Source: Hofstenia miamia
Lineage: Eukaryota; Xenacoelomorpha; Acoela
NCBI GenBank assembly: GCA_004352715.1
Contig: SCFE01000029.1
Coordinates: 2,033,437 to 2,097,436 of the forward strand
Direction: 5' to 3'
DNA: 64,000 bases
Part shown: in pieces, positions 1 through 11,824 of the stretch
Layout of the letters: each line of letters starts with the position of its first letter
How positions within the stretch are numbered: position 1 is the first letter of the stretch
Notes under the pieces: model-generated
The model's input: only the letters and a program-made list of their open reading frames with translations
Database searches by the model: none
What the model was told of the DNA's origin: nothing
Made by a program: the position numbers and the translations under genes

Positions 1-638
1 CCTTGAAGATTTCGGTGTTGGAGGTGTTTAGAGCATCAATGAGACCAGTGTTGATGACGATGGAGTTTATATGTCTCTTAGGATATTGTGCGATCTTGTT
101 TGTAAGCTGCTTTGTGTCGTGTCCAGGATAGGAATGTACAGAAGTGACTTGATTTGAGAGAAGGTTGTGTGATCTGATGTGCTTTAGGATGCTGGCTCCA
201 ATGACTAGAGTAGATATACCAGGTTTGATCGATTTGTGAGCTTTTGGAAGAGGTTTGTTGGGAGTTGCAAGTTTCTTATTTGATTTTCAATCAAGTGTTT
301 CTTTGGTGTTGGTGAAGGAGTTGGAAATGACTGATAGCTAAACGAAGATTCTGAAGGTACATGTTTAGCATTAGATAAAATTGAGGGAACAGTTGCTTGA
401 CTTTGATGTTCAGACGGACATTGAGTTGAAGCATCAGAGAGAAAGAGAGCAGAGCGAAAAGAGAGCAGAGCGAATTCTTGAATAGAAAAAGAATAGCTTC
501 TGCTGCAGTGTCTCTATTTAGCTTTGCAAACATCTGATGGAGCGGCGTTTTCTTCTTGTTTCCTATGAAGTGAATTGCCGCGTCCAGGGATGTAGCGCGC
601 ATCGAATCTGAGAGCTCGCTCGAGACCCGACCGTTCAT
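1..638 (-). pseudogene. SGNH/GDSL-esterase-like retroelement ORF fragment
   Basis: Read on the minus strand, 288-1 gives an SGNH-hydrolase-like stretch. It has a block reading LVIGASILKHI (the family's GDS nucleophile block, here GAS), then SVHSYPGHDTKQL, then VINTGLIDALNTSNTEIFK, which lines up with the usual H.GTND..RQSE block. Such domains occur in ORF1 or accessory ORFs of CR1/L2-type retroelements (family knowledge). The nearest upstream in-frame stop lies at about 289-291, and the preceding piece (638-291) is open in another frame, so the ORF is broken. The Asp of GDS and the GTND motif are both altered, so it is probably inactive. It continues past the left edge of the window. The domain call is mine by eye; element class is inferred. 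Confidence 0.55.
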
Positions 639-2572
639 AAAAATTGCAAATATTTATAGAATAGTGTAAATTTTGTTTAAAAATAATCAATTATATTTTA
701 CAATTTCTGCATGTGAATAATACCAATAAATCATTTTTAAGAAAATTCGTTGACATTGTTGCTAATCAAAAGTGTTTTATTAATTTCGCATTGGTTTGCA
801 AAAAAGCTTCAAATATGTAAAATTGTAAACCGCAAATTGAAAAAAACGTTTTTAATATTTTTTATAGTTTTCAAATTGTAGAGATAGAAAACTTTAGGAA
901 ATCGCAAGCATATTCTGATAATGAATTAAAAAAGTCTTATATGTTTCTTGGATATGAAGGTGGGTGTATGCGTACAATGTTTTACAAGCCGACAAAATTT
1001 CATATTGATATCATTAATAGTTTTTTAACAATATAACCAAAGACTGACAATATTAACTAACACATACGGGGTTTATCAGAGATTGAATTGGGGCGATATT
1101 TTGAAGCTTACCAGGTATTCTTTGAAAGACACATTTCTGAAATTCAATTTTTAGTATTTAATACATATATTTTCATGTAATTTATGTGCCGAATCTTCCA
1201 TTTTTGAAATACTAACAAATAAGAATCATTTGACGATTTTTTATTGCAGATATTTCCAACCAAATATTCGAAATTTTTTCAGAGATATTAAAATATCATA
1301 TTTATTCTCAGGAAACACTACACATAATGAAATAATGAATGCATGTGGATAAGGATGGGTTTTTGAATTTACAACGTGTTTCTCAAAAGATATTGTTATA
1401 CATTATACATTACAATTAATTAAATAGACCAAGTTCGGTATAGGACCGATTGAGTGATAAATTTATAGATATGCTTTACCGTATAACTTGCTATCGATTC
1501 CCTCTGAAACAACCATATTAGTGACACAACTAGGAAATTTTGTAAACAACTATTTGGGTTATTGGAAAGTGAATAAACTTTTGTTTCTTCTTATTTTCAA
1601 TCAAATCCAAAGATTTTATCAGGGTTGGCCAAATTCCAAAATTGGCATTGAGTCTAGAACATTTTTTCAAACTTTGGAAATCCGCTAATGGGTACTATTT
1701 GGTCCTTTTAATTTTGTGTATATATTTCCAACAATTGTTACAATATCAATACTATGGTTGGATTAGGAATTTCAAGTTTACTTAACTTAAAATTATTTTC
1801 GTGAATTGTACAGAGTTCTGCGGTACCACAAAAATCTTTTCCCGGTCCCTGCCTTGACCATACCGTTGAAACTTCTCAAAACAAAAGTATCGCTTAAAAA
1901 TTTTAACCTTAAACAGCATGGCGTTTTTCTAAATTTACAAAGAATTTTCTCTAAACCCATTACCAAATTGGATAATCTTGGTGCATGGGTAGTTCTATTG
2001 GCGAACATAATTTACTGTAATGTTGAAAATTTTTTTTAAAACGTATTGCTGTGGCGGAGGTTTTTTGTTCATGTATTTAGAAGATTTTGAGCCCATAGAG
2101 GAAAATGTGCAAAGATATTCCAAACCCATTGAAGGGTGCCATGCGCAAAGTTAGAGGGTACGGGGCGTCTTAATGGGACAGAGTCAGTGCGCGAATTTAG
2201 AGTGAAAAAGAGAGAGAAGACTCTCCGCTATCATGTGGTGCTTTCTCAGATGAAGTACAGTTGTAATAATTCTTGAGTTATAGGTGTTTAAAATTTTTTT
2301 ATACGATCATAAAAATTTTTGCGTTAACGGTACCACATTTTTAAATCCAGTTTCATATCAAAACAGTACTGGTACCACACACTCTAGAATTGGATGATTT
2401 ATTAGTTTCTTATGCCTGTATTTTTAAGGAAAATATTCTGAATGCTTTTAAGATTTTGTGTTATATATTTTCAAAGGAGTTATAAATGTTTCAATTGCAA
2501 ATGTTTTGACTGAGTTAATACTTTGTATTTAGCTTTACAATTTCTAGGTATGAGAAAACAATCAAAATGTTA
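639..2572. other. AT-rich DNA, no supported gene
   Basis: Only short chance ORFs (under about 80 codons) are visible. No recognisable domain, repeat structure or RNA gene was seen. Confidence 0.5.
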
Positions 2573-2845
2573 TTGAAGTAGTTTTTGGCAGAGTTGTTGG
2601 AAATCCTATGGAAAGGCGGTAGGGATGGGGTTCATATAGTGAATTTCATATACCGGATAACGGATATCTGGATCTGGTTGTACAATTTGCAGATTTTACT
2701 GGATCTGGATGCTGGATTCCGGTACATCCTAGACATCTCAAGAAATTTGAATCACTTTAATTGCACACCACTAAACAGTTATAATGTTCTTGAAGTAATT
2801 TTTGGAAGAGCTGTTCATGTGAATGGAAATCCTATGGGAAACCGG
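2573..2845. repeat. Diverged tandem duplication
   Basis: The block at 2573-2625 (ending in a GGAAATCCTATGG-type motif and TAGGGATGGGG) recurs at about 2781-2856 with substitutions and a short insertion. Both copies run into TAGGGATG followed by CCGGAT-rich sequence. The first copy is followed by a short CCGGAT-rich tract ending in a CATCCTA motif near 2736, which may be an older, shortened relative of the MITE at 2846-3232. Confidence 0.6.
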
Positions 2846-3232
2846 TAGGGATGTGATCCAGAAAGTGAATTTAATTTACTGGATGCCGGATATTTCTTCA
2901 TAATTTGACTGCCGGATACCGGGTAGTGTATTGTTCAATTATTACTGAAAAACAACCTCATTTCTCAATTAATATCGATCTCTTGCAGATGAATATAATT
3001 ATATATTTTGAGTATTCGGCATACATGGAAATGTATTTTCAAGTAAACCAAATAGCCTGCGACCCAATATGTCAGAAAATTTTGTTTTATTTTCCTGGTA
3101 AATTCCAATTTTGATTCAAGTTTTATCTCAGAATATGTTATTCTGTAAAATCCGGTAAGCAAGTATAATTTTACCGCATATCGGATAACCAGATTTTACC
3201 GGATTCGGATATTGGATTCCGGACCATTCCTA
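2846..3232. mobile_element. hAT-type MITE with 8-bp target duplication
   Basis: The element starts TAGGGATGTGATCC and ends with the inverted relative GGACCATTCCTA. It is flanked on both sides by the identical octamer GAAACCGG (2838-2845 and 3233-3240). An 8-bp target-site duplication is the hAT superfamily signature (known). The interior is rich in degenerate CCGGAT/GGATAC motifs and has no coding capacity, so this is a non-autonomous copy of 387 bp. Confidence 0.75.
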
Positions 3233-3240
3233 GAAACCGG

Positions 3241-4590
3241 TGGGAATAAAATTTCTGTTGAAAATTATATAGGAAAAATAATACAAAATCCCATTGCACT
3301 AACGTGAGACAAAATTTCTATCAAAATTAAATTTTGTGTATGAATTCATTCATATGATTTTGAATTATTAAGAGTGAAAGTTTGTGAAAATCCTATTATA
3401 TCACCAATTTTGATGTAAATTTAATTCATGTAAAGGGATTTTAGTAAAATTTGAGTGGTAATATTTTTGACACAACTGTATACATTTAAGCAAAACTTTT
3501 AGAATAAACAAAATTTTTCACCCTGAAGTTCATTTCACAAATTATATGTTTTTCACTAAATGATTTCTTATTGTCATTTGGGTTTTTATTATTAAGATTT
3601 ATTAAAAACTTGTTAGTTCTGTAGATAGTCGGCAATTTATGTTCTAATTAAATCCAGGCACATTTTGATTTAAAAATCAGTTTTGAAAAGTCAAATTTAA
3701 GAAGCAATATAAAAAATCGGTCAGACAAACCCTGTCAAGCTTTGGCTATACTGTACCATAGAGGTCAGGAATGGTACAAAACACTAAATTTGAAGAAAAT
3801 CCCCGGTTGCGGTTACATTAGTATTCGGTCACTTTGATTTTGGTAGGACGCAGTTGAAACGTGTTATTATTTAGGCACAAAATCAATATTATTGAAGCTT
3901 TATAATATAGTATATGAAAATCTCATTAAATTTTCAATTGTATTAATATGTAATAGAGATTAATTTAATACTAACATTTGAACAAGTGTCTATATTTTTG
4001 AAAATCTATGTTAGTCACTTTTTTCTAAGTTTTATGTTGGGTATGATTCAGAGTAGGGTCCAGATCGGGTACACTGATGTGCGGTTATTTCTCACCACAG
4101 TACTATTCCATTTTCATATAGAGAGTTGATGAGAACCCCGTGGGAATTTCACGGGATACTCACAATAACTTCCGAGGGCATCAGGTTGTTAATAAAAGTC
4201 ATAACTCTATTTTTCGGTTTTACTTTATTAAACTTCTTTGAAAAACATTTTTATATATTTTCAATAATAAACCATTTTTGTTAATCAATATTTGATCGAA
4301 TTGAAAGAAATTTTTAAAATCTTCAAAAAACTATAATGTTGTGAATAAACTTCAAATATTAATTTCCATAAAAACATTTACGTATTGTAAGAAATTCTTA
4401 ACTTATTTTTAGTTAGGTGTGGCATTGGCAGTATTGCAGTGATGCAGTTGCAGTATTATTTAAATCATGCAAAAAGGATTATTATTTATATTAAACAAAA
4501 AAGGATTTTGTAAACTGCGTACTTTTAAAATATGTTTTAAATTTCTATATAATGATTTGCGGCAAAGAAATTTGTGCAATCATTATTCTA

Positions 4591-4626
<36 letters not shown>

Positions 4627-6284
4627 CAAATTGAGGATTATCTTCTTTGTTTTAGTAAGTTAAGTTATTATAAGTGTATATCCCATATCGGCATGAACTC
4701 ATTTGACCTGGTCGAATTATGAATGGAAAGCACATCTCTAAAGAATAATTTTCATTCAAGTTTTTATGTACAACATTATAAAAACAATTGTTTCAGCAGA
4801 ACTAAATCCAATAAATGATGATTGTGTAATTCAAATTTGTTAATAATTGTCGCTTATTAGTAAATAAGTTTGAAACACACCTGTTTATTAAGGCCATCAT
4901 TTTTCTATCAGAAACGTACGGTGTATTTTGCAGGTTAGCATTGGTTTTCTTTATGGTTTTAAGCTTCACAAATATTTATTTGTAAAATATACATTGTATT
5001 AGTTAATCTGATTATTGGTTTTATGTAGCCCACATTGATTTAAAATTTGGTGTGCTTTGTTGGCTCCATAAAATTTAATCCTCTATAAACTGAACAGGGT
5101 TGGTTTAATTAAAGATAGATGTAAGCAAGGTAAGGTGAAATTTAGTTGAACAAATGAAAAAATATATTTATGCTTACACAACATATTTATAAGTTTCCAA
5201 TTCGTTTAAATTTCCTTTTTTTCTTAAATTCTAAACATTAAACTAATTATTACTGTTCATTTTCGTCATTTAAATAATGTAAAATACTCTATTTTGGTTT
5301 GGGTAGGTTTTTTCTTGTTGAACAATTGAACTATATGAGTTTTGTAATAATTGATTTAATATTATGAACAGCAATAATAATCAATATCCTATTACTTAAA
5401 TTTTCGTCGTAATAATTTCTCGACTATACCTTAATTGTGATAATTGGTATCGATAAAAATCAATGTTTCTCAATTACAATTGAAAACAGTCCGCGCAGCT
5501 GTCTGCCGCTTCCTTCATCACACTTTGTTAACGCAATTGACAAAATCTCCAACCAATCAAAATTCGAAAATACTACGAGAGGACCGCGGATTGTTCAATG
5601 ATTTATATTGTCGAGGCGACAATGGTGATTGAAATTTTAAACTAGAACTGCAATTTAGCCTCCAAATCACTTATAATTGATGACAATCAAAGTGTAACTT
5701 TCAAAATTAGATTTTTTACTTAACAATCACAAGAAAATTTCACTTAATTTACAAAAATGGATGTATAGAAATAACATTAAAATAGAAATAAATAAATGTT
5801 AAAGTAAATACAGTCCATTTAGTAAATTCAGATGTAAATTTTTTGTATTTGGCTAACCTATATTGATCAGTTTCAAAACCTTTAAAACTGATCATCTGTA
5901 ATAAACTGTAATACACTGATTCAATTCGTAATTTTGTCATGATTTTTCTTATAAATTTTTCACACTACTAATATGATCTTCAAGATAATTGAGCGACATA
6001 ACGTCAATTGCATTGTGAGCATTGCTAATTGTTTCTGCAAATAAAATGTATTTACATTATCTGGGAAATTTTTTAGATAATGATTTATATCCTTGAAATT
6101 AAAGGTATATGCAACATATGCAATACAAACATATAAATTTTATAATTATATCATATTCCGCTCCCCCCATTAATACGTGCACTGCACGCCACTGCTTTGA
6201 CATTATATTTACTTAGTGTTGCTAATATACCTACACAGCTATAAAAGCTACACTATTTAATGTTCCTACAATGCAAATATATTT
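3241..6284. other. AT-rich non-coding stretch with one (AT)n
   Basis: Contains a pure (AT)n tract at about 4592-4622 and a small CCCGTG/CACGGG inverted repeat near 4140. No gene, RNA or transposon end was recognised. Confidence 0.5.
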
Positions 6285-6317
6285 TTGTTATACTTTAGAA
6301 ATTCAAACAAAAATCCA

Positions 6318-6878
6318 ATGTCTGTTGATGCGCATGTGGTAGTCTGTTGTGGAAGTGATCACGAGGACTTAAATTTTGATATGCAAGGTTTCGTGTTCTC
6401 TTGGAATTGCTGTAGAAAAGGTGCAGTCAAAGTAAATAGTTTACCAAATACAAATGTACAATTTTACGATATTCCAATTGACCGAACACTAAGAAATATT
6501 ACGTTTAGAGTTTACTGTGCCAAAAGTGAGATATCGGATTGCAATGCTGCTACTCTTTCGAAAGGGCGTTTCTTACCAATTAAACTTACGCAGTTTCACG
6601 AAGCGCCTGTAGTATTGATTTACATCACATGTTCTGAAGAAGCGGAGATTCCCAGTACATTTGACGCAAAACTTTTAGCGAATAATATTCATATCACAAA
6701 TCCTTTCATTATAAGTTTAGTGATGGTTAAAAATTGTAAAACCAAAGTTTTGGAGACACAAAGGGAGATGGAATTTTGCATCTGCTCAAACAACAGAATG
6801 TCAGAGCGTGTTGATATTTACAAGCAGGTTGAAAAAATTATCATGGAAAATATTCTAACACAAGCTCCGGGCAACTAA
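6318..6878 (+). CDS. Uncharacterised protein or terminal exon, 186 aa
   Basis: An uninterrupted ORF of mixed, non-repetitive composition in an AT-rich setting. I start it at the ATG at 6318 (MSVDAHVVVCCGSDHED...). The frame is also open a little upstream to a possible splice acceptor (ATACTTTAG at about 6296), so it may be a last exon instead of an intronless gene. It ends at TAA 6876-6878. Alternating hydrophobic stretches with many Cys suggest a beta-rich fold, possibly C2-like, but no diagnostic motif is visible. There is no signal peptide and no clear membrane segment. It lies just left of the hAT-like end at 7022. It is the best candidate for a host gene piece in the first 20 kb. Function unknown. 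Confidence 0.5.
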   Translation: MSVDAHVVVCCGSDHEDLNFDMQGFVFSWNCCRKGAVKVNSLPNTNVQFYDIPIDRTLRNITFRVYCAKSEISDCNAATLSKGRFLPIKLTQFHEAPVVLIYITCSEEAEIPSTFDAKLLANNIHITNPFIISLVMVKNCKTKVLETQREMEFCICSNNRMSERVDIYKQVEKIIMENILTQAPGN

Positions 6879-7436
6879 TGGTTTATATATTTTAAAATTT
6901 AGGCATGTACTGTAGAATTTTTAACTAAAGCAGATAATTTTAATGTTTATATTTTTTATTATTAATTTCCAGCAAAATTCGGAGAATGTTCTGCTTTCTG
7001 AATGCCTATTTGTGATCAGTACAGAGATGGAATCGGATCGGATCGTGAATCGAATCAAATGCCGTTCAGATCAGATTGGATCTCAATTTTGAAAAAACTT
7101 GGGATCTATTTCTTATATAAGAATATTTTGAAAAAATTGAGAGTATATTTTTATACATTGTGTCTTTTGCAATTAACATTGTTTTAATTAACCCTATTTC
7201 GCACTTTGACCCAAACGAGGTTCTCCAAAAGCAAACCCGCATAAATTCAATCATACTAATAACCTAGCGCTGAACATTGGCAGGACTGTAGCTTACATAT
7301 GACGTCAGCAAATTGACTGCAATGCCAAAACTTTTGAAAAATGTGGTTCAATTTTCTACACATTTACTGCCATGGAAAATCATTCCAAAGTAGTTCTGAA
7401 AGGATTACATAGTAAATTATCCAAAATACCCCTCTG

Positions 7437-7853
7437 TTCAAAAAGTAAGTTTCCATTTCCACGTAGCAAACAATAAATGATCCAATAAATTTTATATTAA
7501 TATCAAATACAAAAGCAGCTATAAACTATTCAAAATAATCACCATTGATTTCCACGCATTTCTCCCAGTGCTGCACCAGGGAGTTAAAACAATGCGATAT
7601 TTCCTGACTTGAAATTTGCCAAATGAAGCATTAAATCCATTTTTGATTTCTTCAATTGTCGAAAACGACTGACGGCGTATCGGCTCTATGATTTTAGGGA
7701 ATAAAACAAATTGGAAGAAGCAAGGTCGGTAGAATGCGGCGGATGAGGCAAGATGTCCCACTCTTGTCGATTCAAGTAATCTTGCACAATTAGGCATCGA
7801 TGTGCTGAAACATTGTCGTGATGGAAAACAATCCGTTGATTTTGCGAACGAGC
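7437..7853 (-). pseudogene. Mariner transposase relic, copy A (3' part)
   Basis: The minus strand carries the C-terminal half of a mariner transposase: IVFHHDN (second catalytic Asp block), then WDILPHPPHSTDLASSN, then a C-terminus ending near 7519 in another frame (CVEINGDYFE). Mariner uses a DD34D triad. Here the residue 34 positions after the second Asp is Asn (LASSN), so the third acid is lost. The reading frame shifts near the end. The terminal repeat probably begins near 7437 (GTTCAAAAAGTAAGTTTCC). The copy is cut at 7853 by a 1000-N gap, and 7624 onward is repeated at 8854 onward. Confidence 0.8.
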
Positions 7854-8853
7854 NNNNNNNNNNNNNNNNNNNNNNNNNNNNNNNNNNNNNNNNNNNNNNN
7901 NNNNNNNNNNNNNNNNNNNNNNNNNNNNNNNNNNNNNNNNNNNNNNNNNNNNNNNNNNNNNNNNNNNNNNNNNNNNNNNNNNNNNNNNNNNNNNNNNNNN
8001 NNNNNNNNNNNNNNNNNNNNNNNNNNNNNNNNNNNNNNNNNNNNNNNNNNNNNNNNNNNNNNNNNNNNNNNNNNNNNNNNNNNNNNNNNNNNNNNNNNNN
8101 NNNNNNNNNNNNNNNNNNNNNNNNNNNNNNNNNNNNNNNNNNNNNNNNNNNNNNNNNNNNNNNNNNNNNNNNNNNNNNNNNNNNNNNNNNNNNNNNNNNN
8201 NNNNNNNNNNNNNNNNNNNNNNNNNNNNNNNNNNNNNNNNNNNNNNNNNNNNNNNNNNNNNNNNNNNNNNNNNNNNNNNNNNNNNNNNNNNNNNNNNNNN
8301 NNNNNNNNNNNNNNNNNNNNNNNNNNNNNNNNNNNNNNNNNNNNNNNNNNNNNNNNNNNNNNNNNNNNNNNNNNNNNNNNNNNNNNNNNNNNNNNNNNNN
8401 NNNNNNNNNNNNNNNNNNNNNNNNNNNNNNNNNNNNNNNNNNNNNNNNNNNNNNNNNNNNNNNNNNNNNNNNNNNNNNNNNNNNNNNNNNNNNNNNNNNN
8501 NNNNNNNNNNNNNNNNNNNNNNNNNNNNNNNNNNNNNNNNNNNNNNNNNNNNNNNNNNNNNNNNNNNNNNNNNNNNNNNNNNNNNNNNNNNNNNNNNNNN
8601 NNNNNNNNNNNNNNNNNNNNNNNNNNNNNNNNNNNNNNNNNNNNNNNNNNNNNNNNNNNNNNNNNNNNNNNNNNNNNNNNNNNNNNNNNNNNNNNNNNNN
8701 NNNNNNNNNNNNNNNNNNNNNNNNNNNNNNNNNNNNNNNNNNNNNNNNNNNNNNNNNNNNNNNNNNNNNNNNNNNNNNNNNNNNNNNNNNNNNNNNNNNN
8801 NNNNNNNNNNNNNNNNNNNNNNNNNNNNNNNNNNNNNNNNNNNNNNNNNNNNN
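7854..8853. other. Assembly gap, exactly 1000 N
   Basis: The exact round length suggests a placeholder gap. It is flanked by duplicated mariner sequence. Confidence 0.95.
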
Positions 8854-9776
8854 TGAAGCATTAAATCCATTTTTGATTTCTTCAATTGTCGAAAACGACT
8901 GACGGCGTATCGGCTCTATGATTTTAGGGAATAAAACAAATTGGAAGAAGCAAGGTCGGTAGAATGCGGCGGATGAGGCAAGATGTCCCACTCTTGTCGA
9001 TTCAAGTAATCTTGCACAATTAGGCATCGATGTTCTGGAGCATTGTCGTGATGGAAAACAATGTGTTGATTTTTGAGATTTCTCACCAAACTAGGACGTA
9101 ATTGTAATAACCACCATTGACACGTTATCAAGTTGGAAGAGCAGTGTTGAGCAGAATACCACATTTGTCAAAAAAGACAATGTGCATAACCTTCGTTGAT
9201 TGTTTTGCATGACTTGACTTTCTTTGGTCTGTGTGCGCCAACATCGCCCACTCCGCTGACTGTCGCTTCAGAAGAGGATCCCAACTGTAAACCCAAGTTT
9301 CTCCACCAGTAACAATCTGACTTAAAAAACATTGTTCTGCCGTTTGGCAGAGTTGGATGCGCATGTGCTTCTGTTCGTCGGACAACAAGTGTGGTACCCA
9401 CTTTGCAAATTTCTTTGTTTTGTGCAATATTTGAGTCAGAATCGTATACATCGAACCATGAGAAAGACCAACTTGTTCTGGCATCGATTGCCTTCCTCCA
9501 AGAGTTGTGGTCTGGTCACGTTGTCATCTGTTGTTGCTTCAATTGGTCGCCCATCTCGCTGTTCATCATGCAAATCAACTCTTCCTCCTACAATTCTCTG
9601 AACCATTTTCTTACTGTTTGGATAGATGGCGCATTCTCTCCTACAAGATTGCATAGCTGTTGATGAATATTTGTCGTATCACAATGTGAGTCATAAAGAA
9701 ATTGGATAATGACGCGAGGGTCATATCTTGAATCATTGCTTTTAAATGCATTCATCGTGGAAAAAAAATTATTCAA
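8854..9776 (-). pseudogene. Mariner transposase relic, copy B (N-terminal to catalytic region)
   Basis: On the minus strand the order is an N-terminal helix-turn-helix region (from about 9755: MNAFKSNDSRYDPRVIIQFL), a linker with DEQRDGRPIEATTDDNV (9654-9436), the first catalytic block reading VTGGETWVYSWDP (near 9300), and the second block IVFHHDNAPEH (near 9060). At least two frameshifts separate these pieces. The first catalytic Asp (TGDE in the family) is Gly, and the third is Asn, so two of three acids are gone. No partner terminal repeat was found on the right, so the 5' end may be missing. Confidence 0.85.
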
Positions 9777-10936
9777 TTAAATATTTTTGCATGCATGTAT
9801 TAAATATATTTCTGTCAAAATGGGATTTTCTCTTTCAAGTATAATGATTTTGATTTATGAGATGGGTGAAATAAAGGAATACAAAAAATTATTGTTAAAT
9901 TCGTAAATATAGTAAACCTAGAAAACATAACAAAACACAAATCCTTAAAATCCGTTTCAATAAGATTTTTGTGCGACATATAGAATTGCTTCATCTGTGT
10001 TTGTGCACACAGGCTTAACAAAGTATCTTATTGAATAATTAAAACGATTTAAGTTTCCGGTTTATTTCTCAATCTGAGGACCCCTTAAGACTAGATATTT
10101 TGGACTACTGTATACCGTTGTTGGCAAAGATAAAGATGTTAACTAAGTTTCTGTTGTACTTCAAGTTGTATGCATCCATCATATTAGAAATATGTAATCA
10201 AAAATAGAACGAAGTGATTGATGGCACCGTAAGTAAAGCTAAGTTTAGTTTTTGTTTAATTCAGGTATTGAAAGAAAAATACTGTAAGACAAAAGAATAC
10301 ATGATTAATTTTTTTTCCAGCAGAGTTTATTTTCAATATTTTCAAAACAATTTCTTTCATAACCATCAGATGACTTGCACAAAAGTTACGCTATCGTAAA
10401 TCTCGGAACTAGTACAAGCCAAGCCCCTAAAATGATACCTCGGATTTCTTGTAATTCGGATTATTTTTATTGGTCTGAGTCGATCCGACTTAGGCGGGAT
10501 TGCTTGTAACAAATTGAGAGATTCCAGACAGGAAGTTCAATTATCATTCAAATTGTAAAACTGAAAGTGTATAGATTTTTTGAATTTAGTTTTTCATGGG
10601 AATTTCTCTAAAACTAAGCAAAATATTCTTTATAAGATAAAACAAGAAAATTTTTATCATCTTGCCCGCTGCAGGCCGGTAGCCGGTTCCATCTCATGTG
10701 TACCCTAAAAGCAGTATTAAGTAGCATCAGTAATGACTCTAGGATTAAAATTTCGGGGTGGGGGTTTCATCTCATGGATGTAGGTAAATCATAACACAGA
10801 AATAGTTAAAGTGAATTCATACGTTGTAGTATTTCACATATCTATACAAAACATCAAAATGAAAATATATTTTATGCATGATATATAATAAAATGTAACT
10901 TTTAATTTAAAATAAAAAGTTATATTGATATTTGAG
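9777..10936. other. AT-rich non-coding stretch
   Basis: Only short chance ORFs. No repeat or RNA recognised. Confidence 0.5.
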
Positions 10937-11226
10937 AATTCCTAATAAGATTCCAGATTGCCGAAGTCTACCTAAACGCAGCCAAGGGTCGTGGTTAGAC
11001 AATGGGCCAGGCCAAAAACAAAGACTCACTTCCACCATAAACCTCGACAATTTTTTGCACGAGCCAAAGATAGTATTGCAGCACAGAATTGGGGAACTTT
11101 TCAGAAAAAATAATATCATTGTTTCATTATTAGCTTCAACAGAAAGCTTAGATAAAAGTCTTTCAGAAAAGTTTGCATTTTCGAGTACATGGGTGGTCAT
11201 TCAGAACCTCTATAAATCACTATTTC
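10937..11226 (+). CDS. Exon-like ORF, unknown protein
   Basis: An open stretch of about 97 codons with balanced composition (includes LPKRSQGSWLDNGPGQKQ and SEKFAFSSTWVVIQNLYKSL). It ends at a strong donor, TTTCG|GTAAGTAC at 11226/11227, in phase 2. A weak acceptor (TTTGAG at 10931-10936) could open it; an in-frame stop lies at 10926-10928. I do not recognise the protein. It lies inside the putative 8.6-kb hAT-bounded segment, so it could be a captured host exon, a host exon with the element misjudged, or chance. Confidence 0.35.
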
Positions 11227-11554
11227 GGTAAGTACAGAGAAATCAGTAACTTGGGAGGAGAATAACTCACTAATAAGGGGACAGGGTGATATTCTGGCCA
11301 CATATAATACACATAATCAGGGCTTCAAAATCAAATTCAAGTTTTGAAATTTTTATAAAAATTTTAAATTTTCATATCCAATTATGAAAAATTCAATTTT
11401 CAACAAAATTTTAAAGGAGCTAAAGCAAACTTTGTAATTCAACTTTGGGCGAAATTTACACATCAATATTATTTTATTGTAAAAATATATATAGAAAATT
11501 TGAAAAATGTATTAATAAAATTACTTTGTTAAATATTTTAAAGGAAAATACCTG

Positions 11555-11824
11555 CCCAATAAACAACAAAGCGTTTTTATCCGTTGTTACATTGGAATAA
11601 CATGTTGTAAGCTGTCTTCTTGTAAGCCTTCTAAACGGGCTGATAAAACACCATTTCTATTTGTCCACCAATGATATTTTAAAACATTTTCTAAACCATA
11701 TCTAGATGTCTCAATGTTTTTTAGGTCATTTCTAAGCAATTTCTAAGCAATTTCTACAAATTTCTAAAAGTTTTGTAAACCATTTAAATTGTTTGTTACA
11801 AATTGGTCGGGCTTTCTAATTGGG
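11555..11824. mobile_element. Small CCCAAT-ended inverted-repeat element
   Basis: Starts CCCAATAAACAACAAAG and ends, inverted, with CCCAATTAGAAAGC. The interior contains imperfect palindromic GTTGTTAC/GTAACAA motifs. It is similar in its first 11 bases to the element at 23852-24661. No target duplication was identified, so the superfamily is unknown. Confidence 0.4.

Noticed and set aside
2905-3162. ORFs on both strands within the small MITE
   Set aside because: They lie in non-coding MITE sequence and have no domain.
9332-9663. Two plus-strand ORFs of about 90 codons
   Set aside because: Antisense shadows of the mariner transposase.
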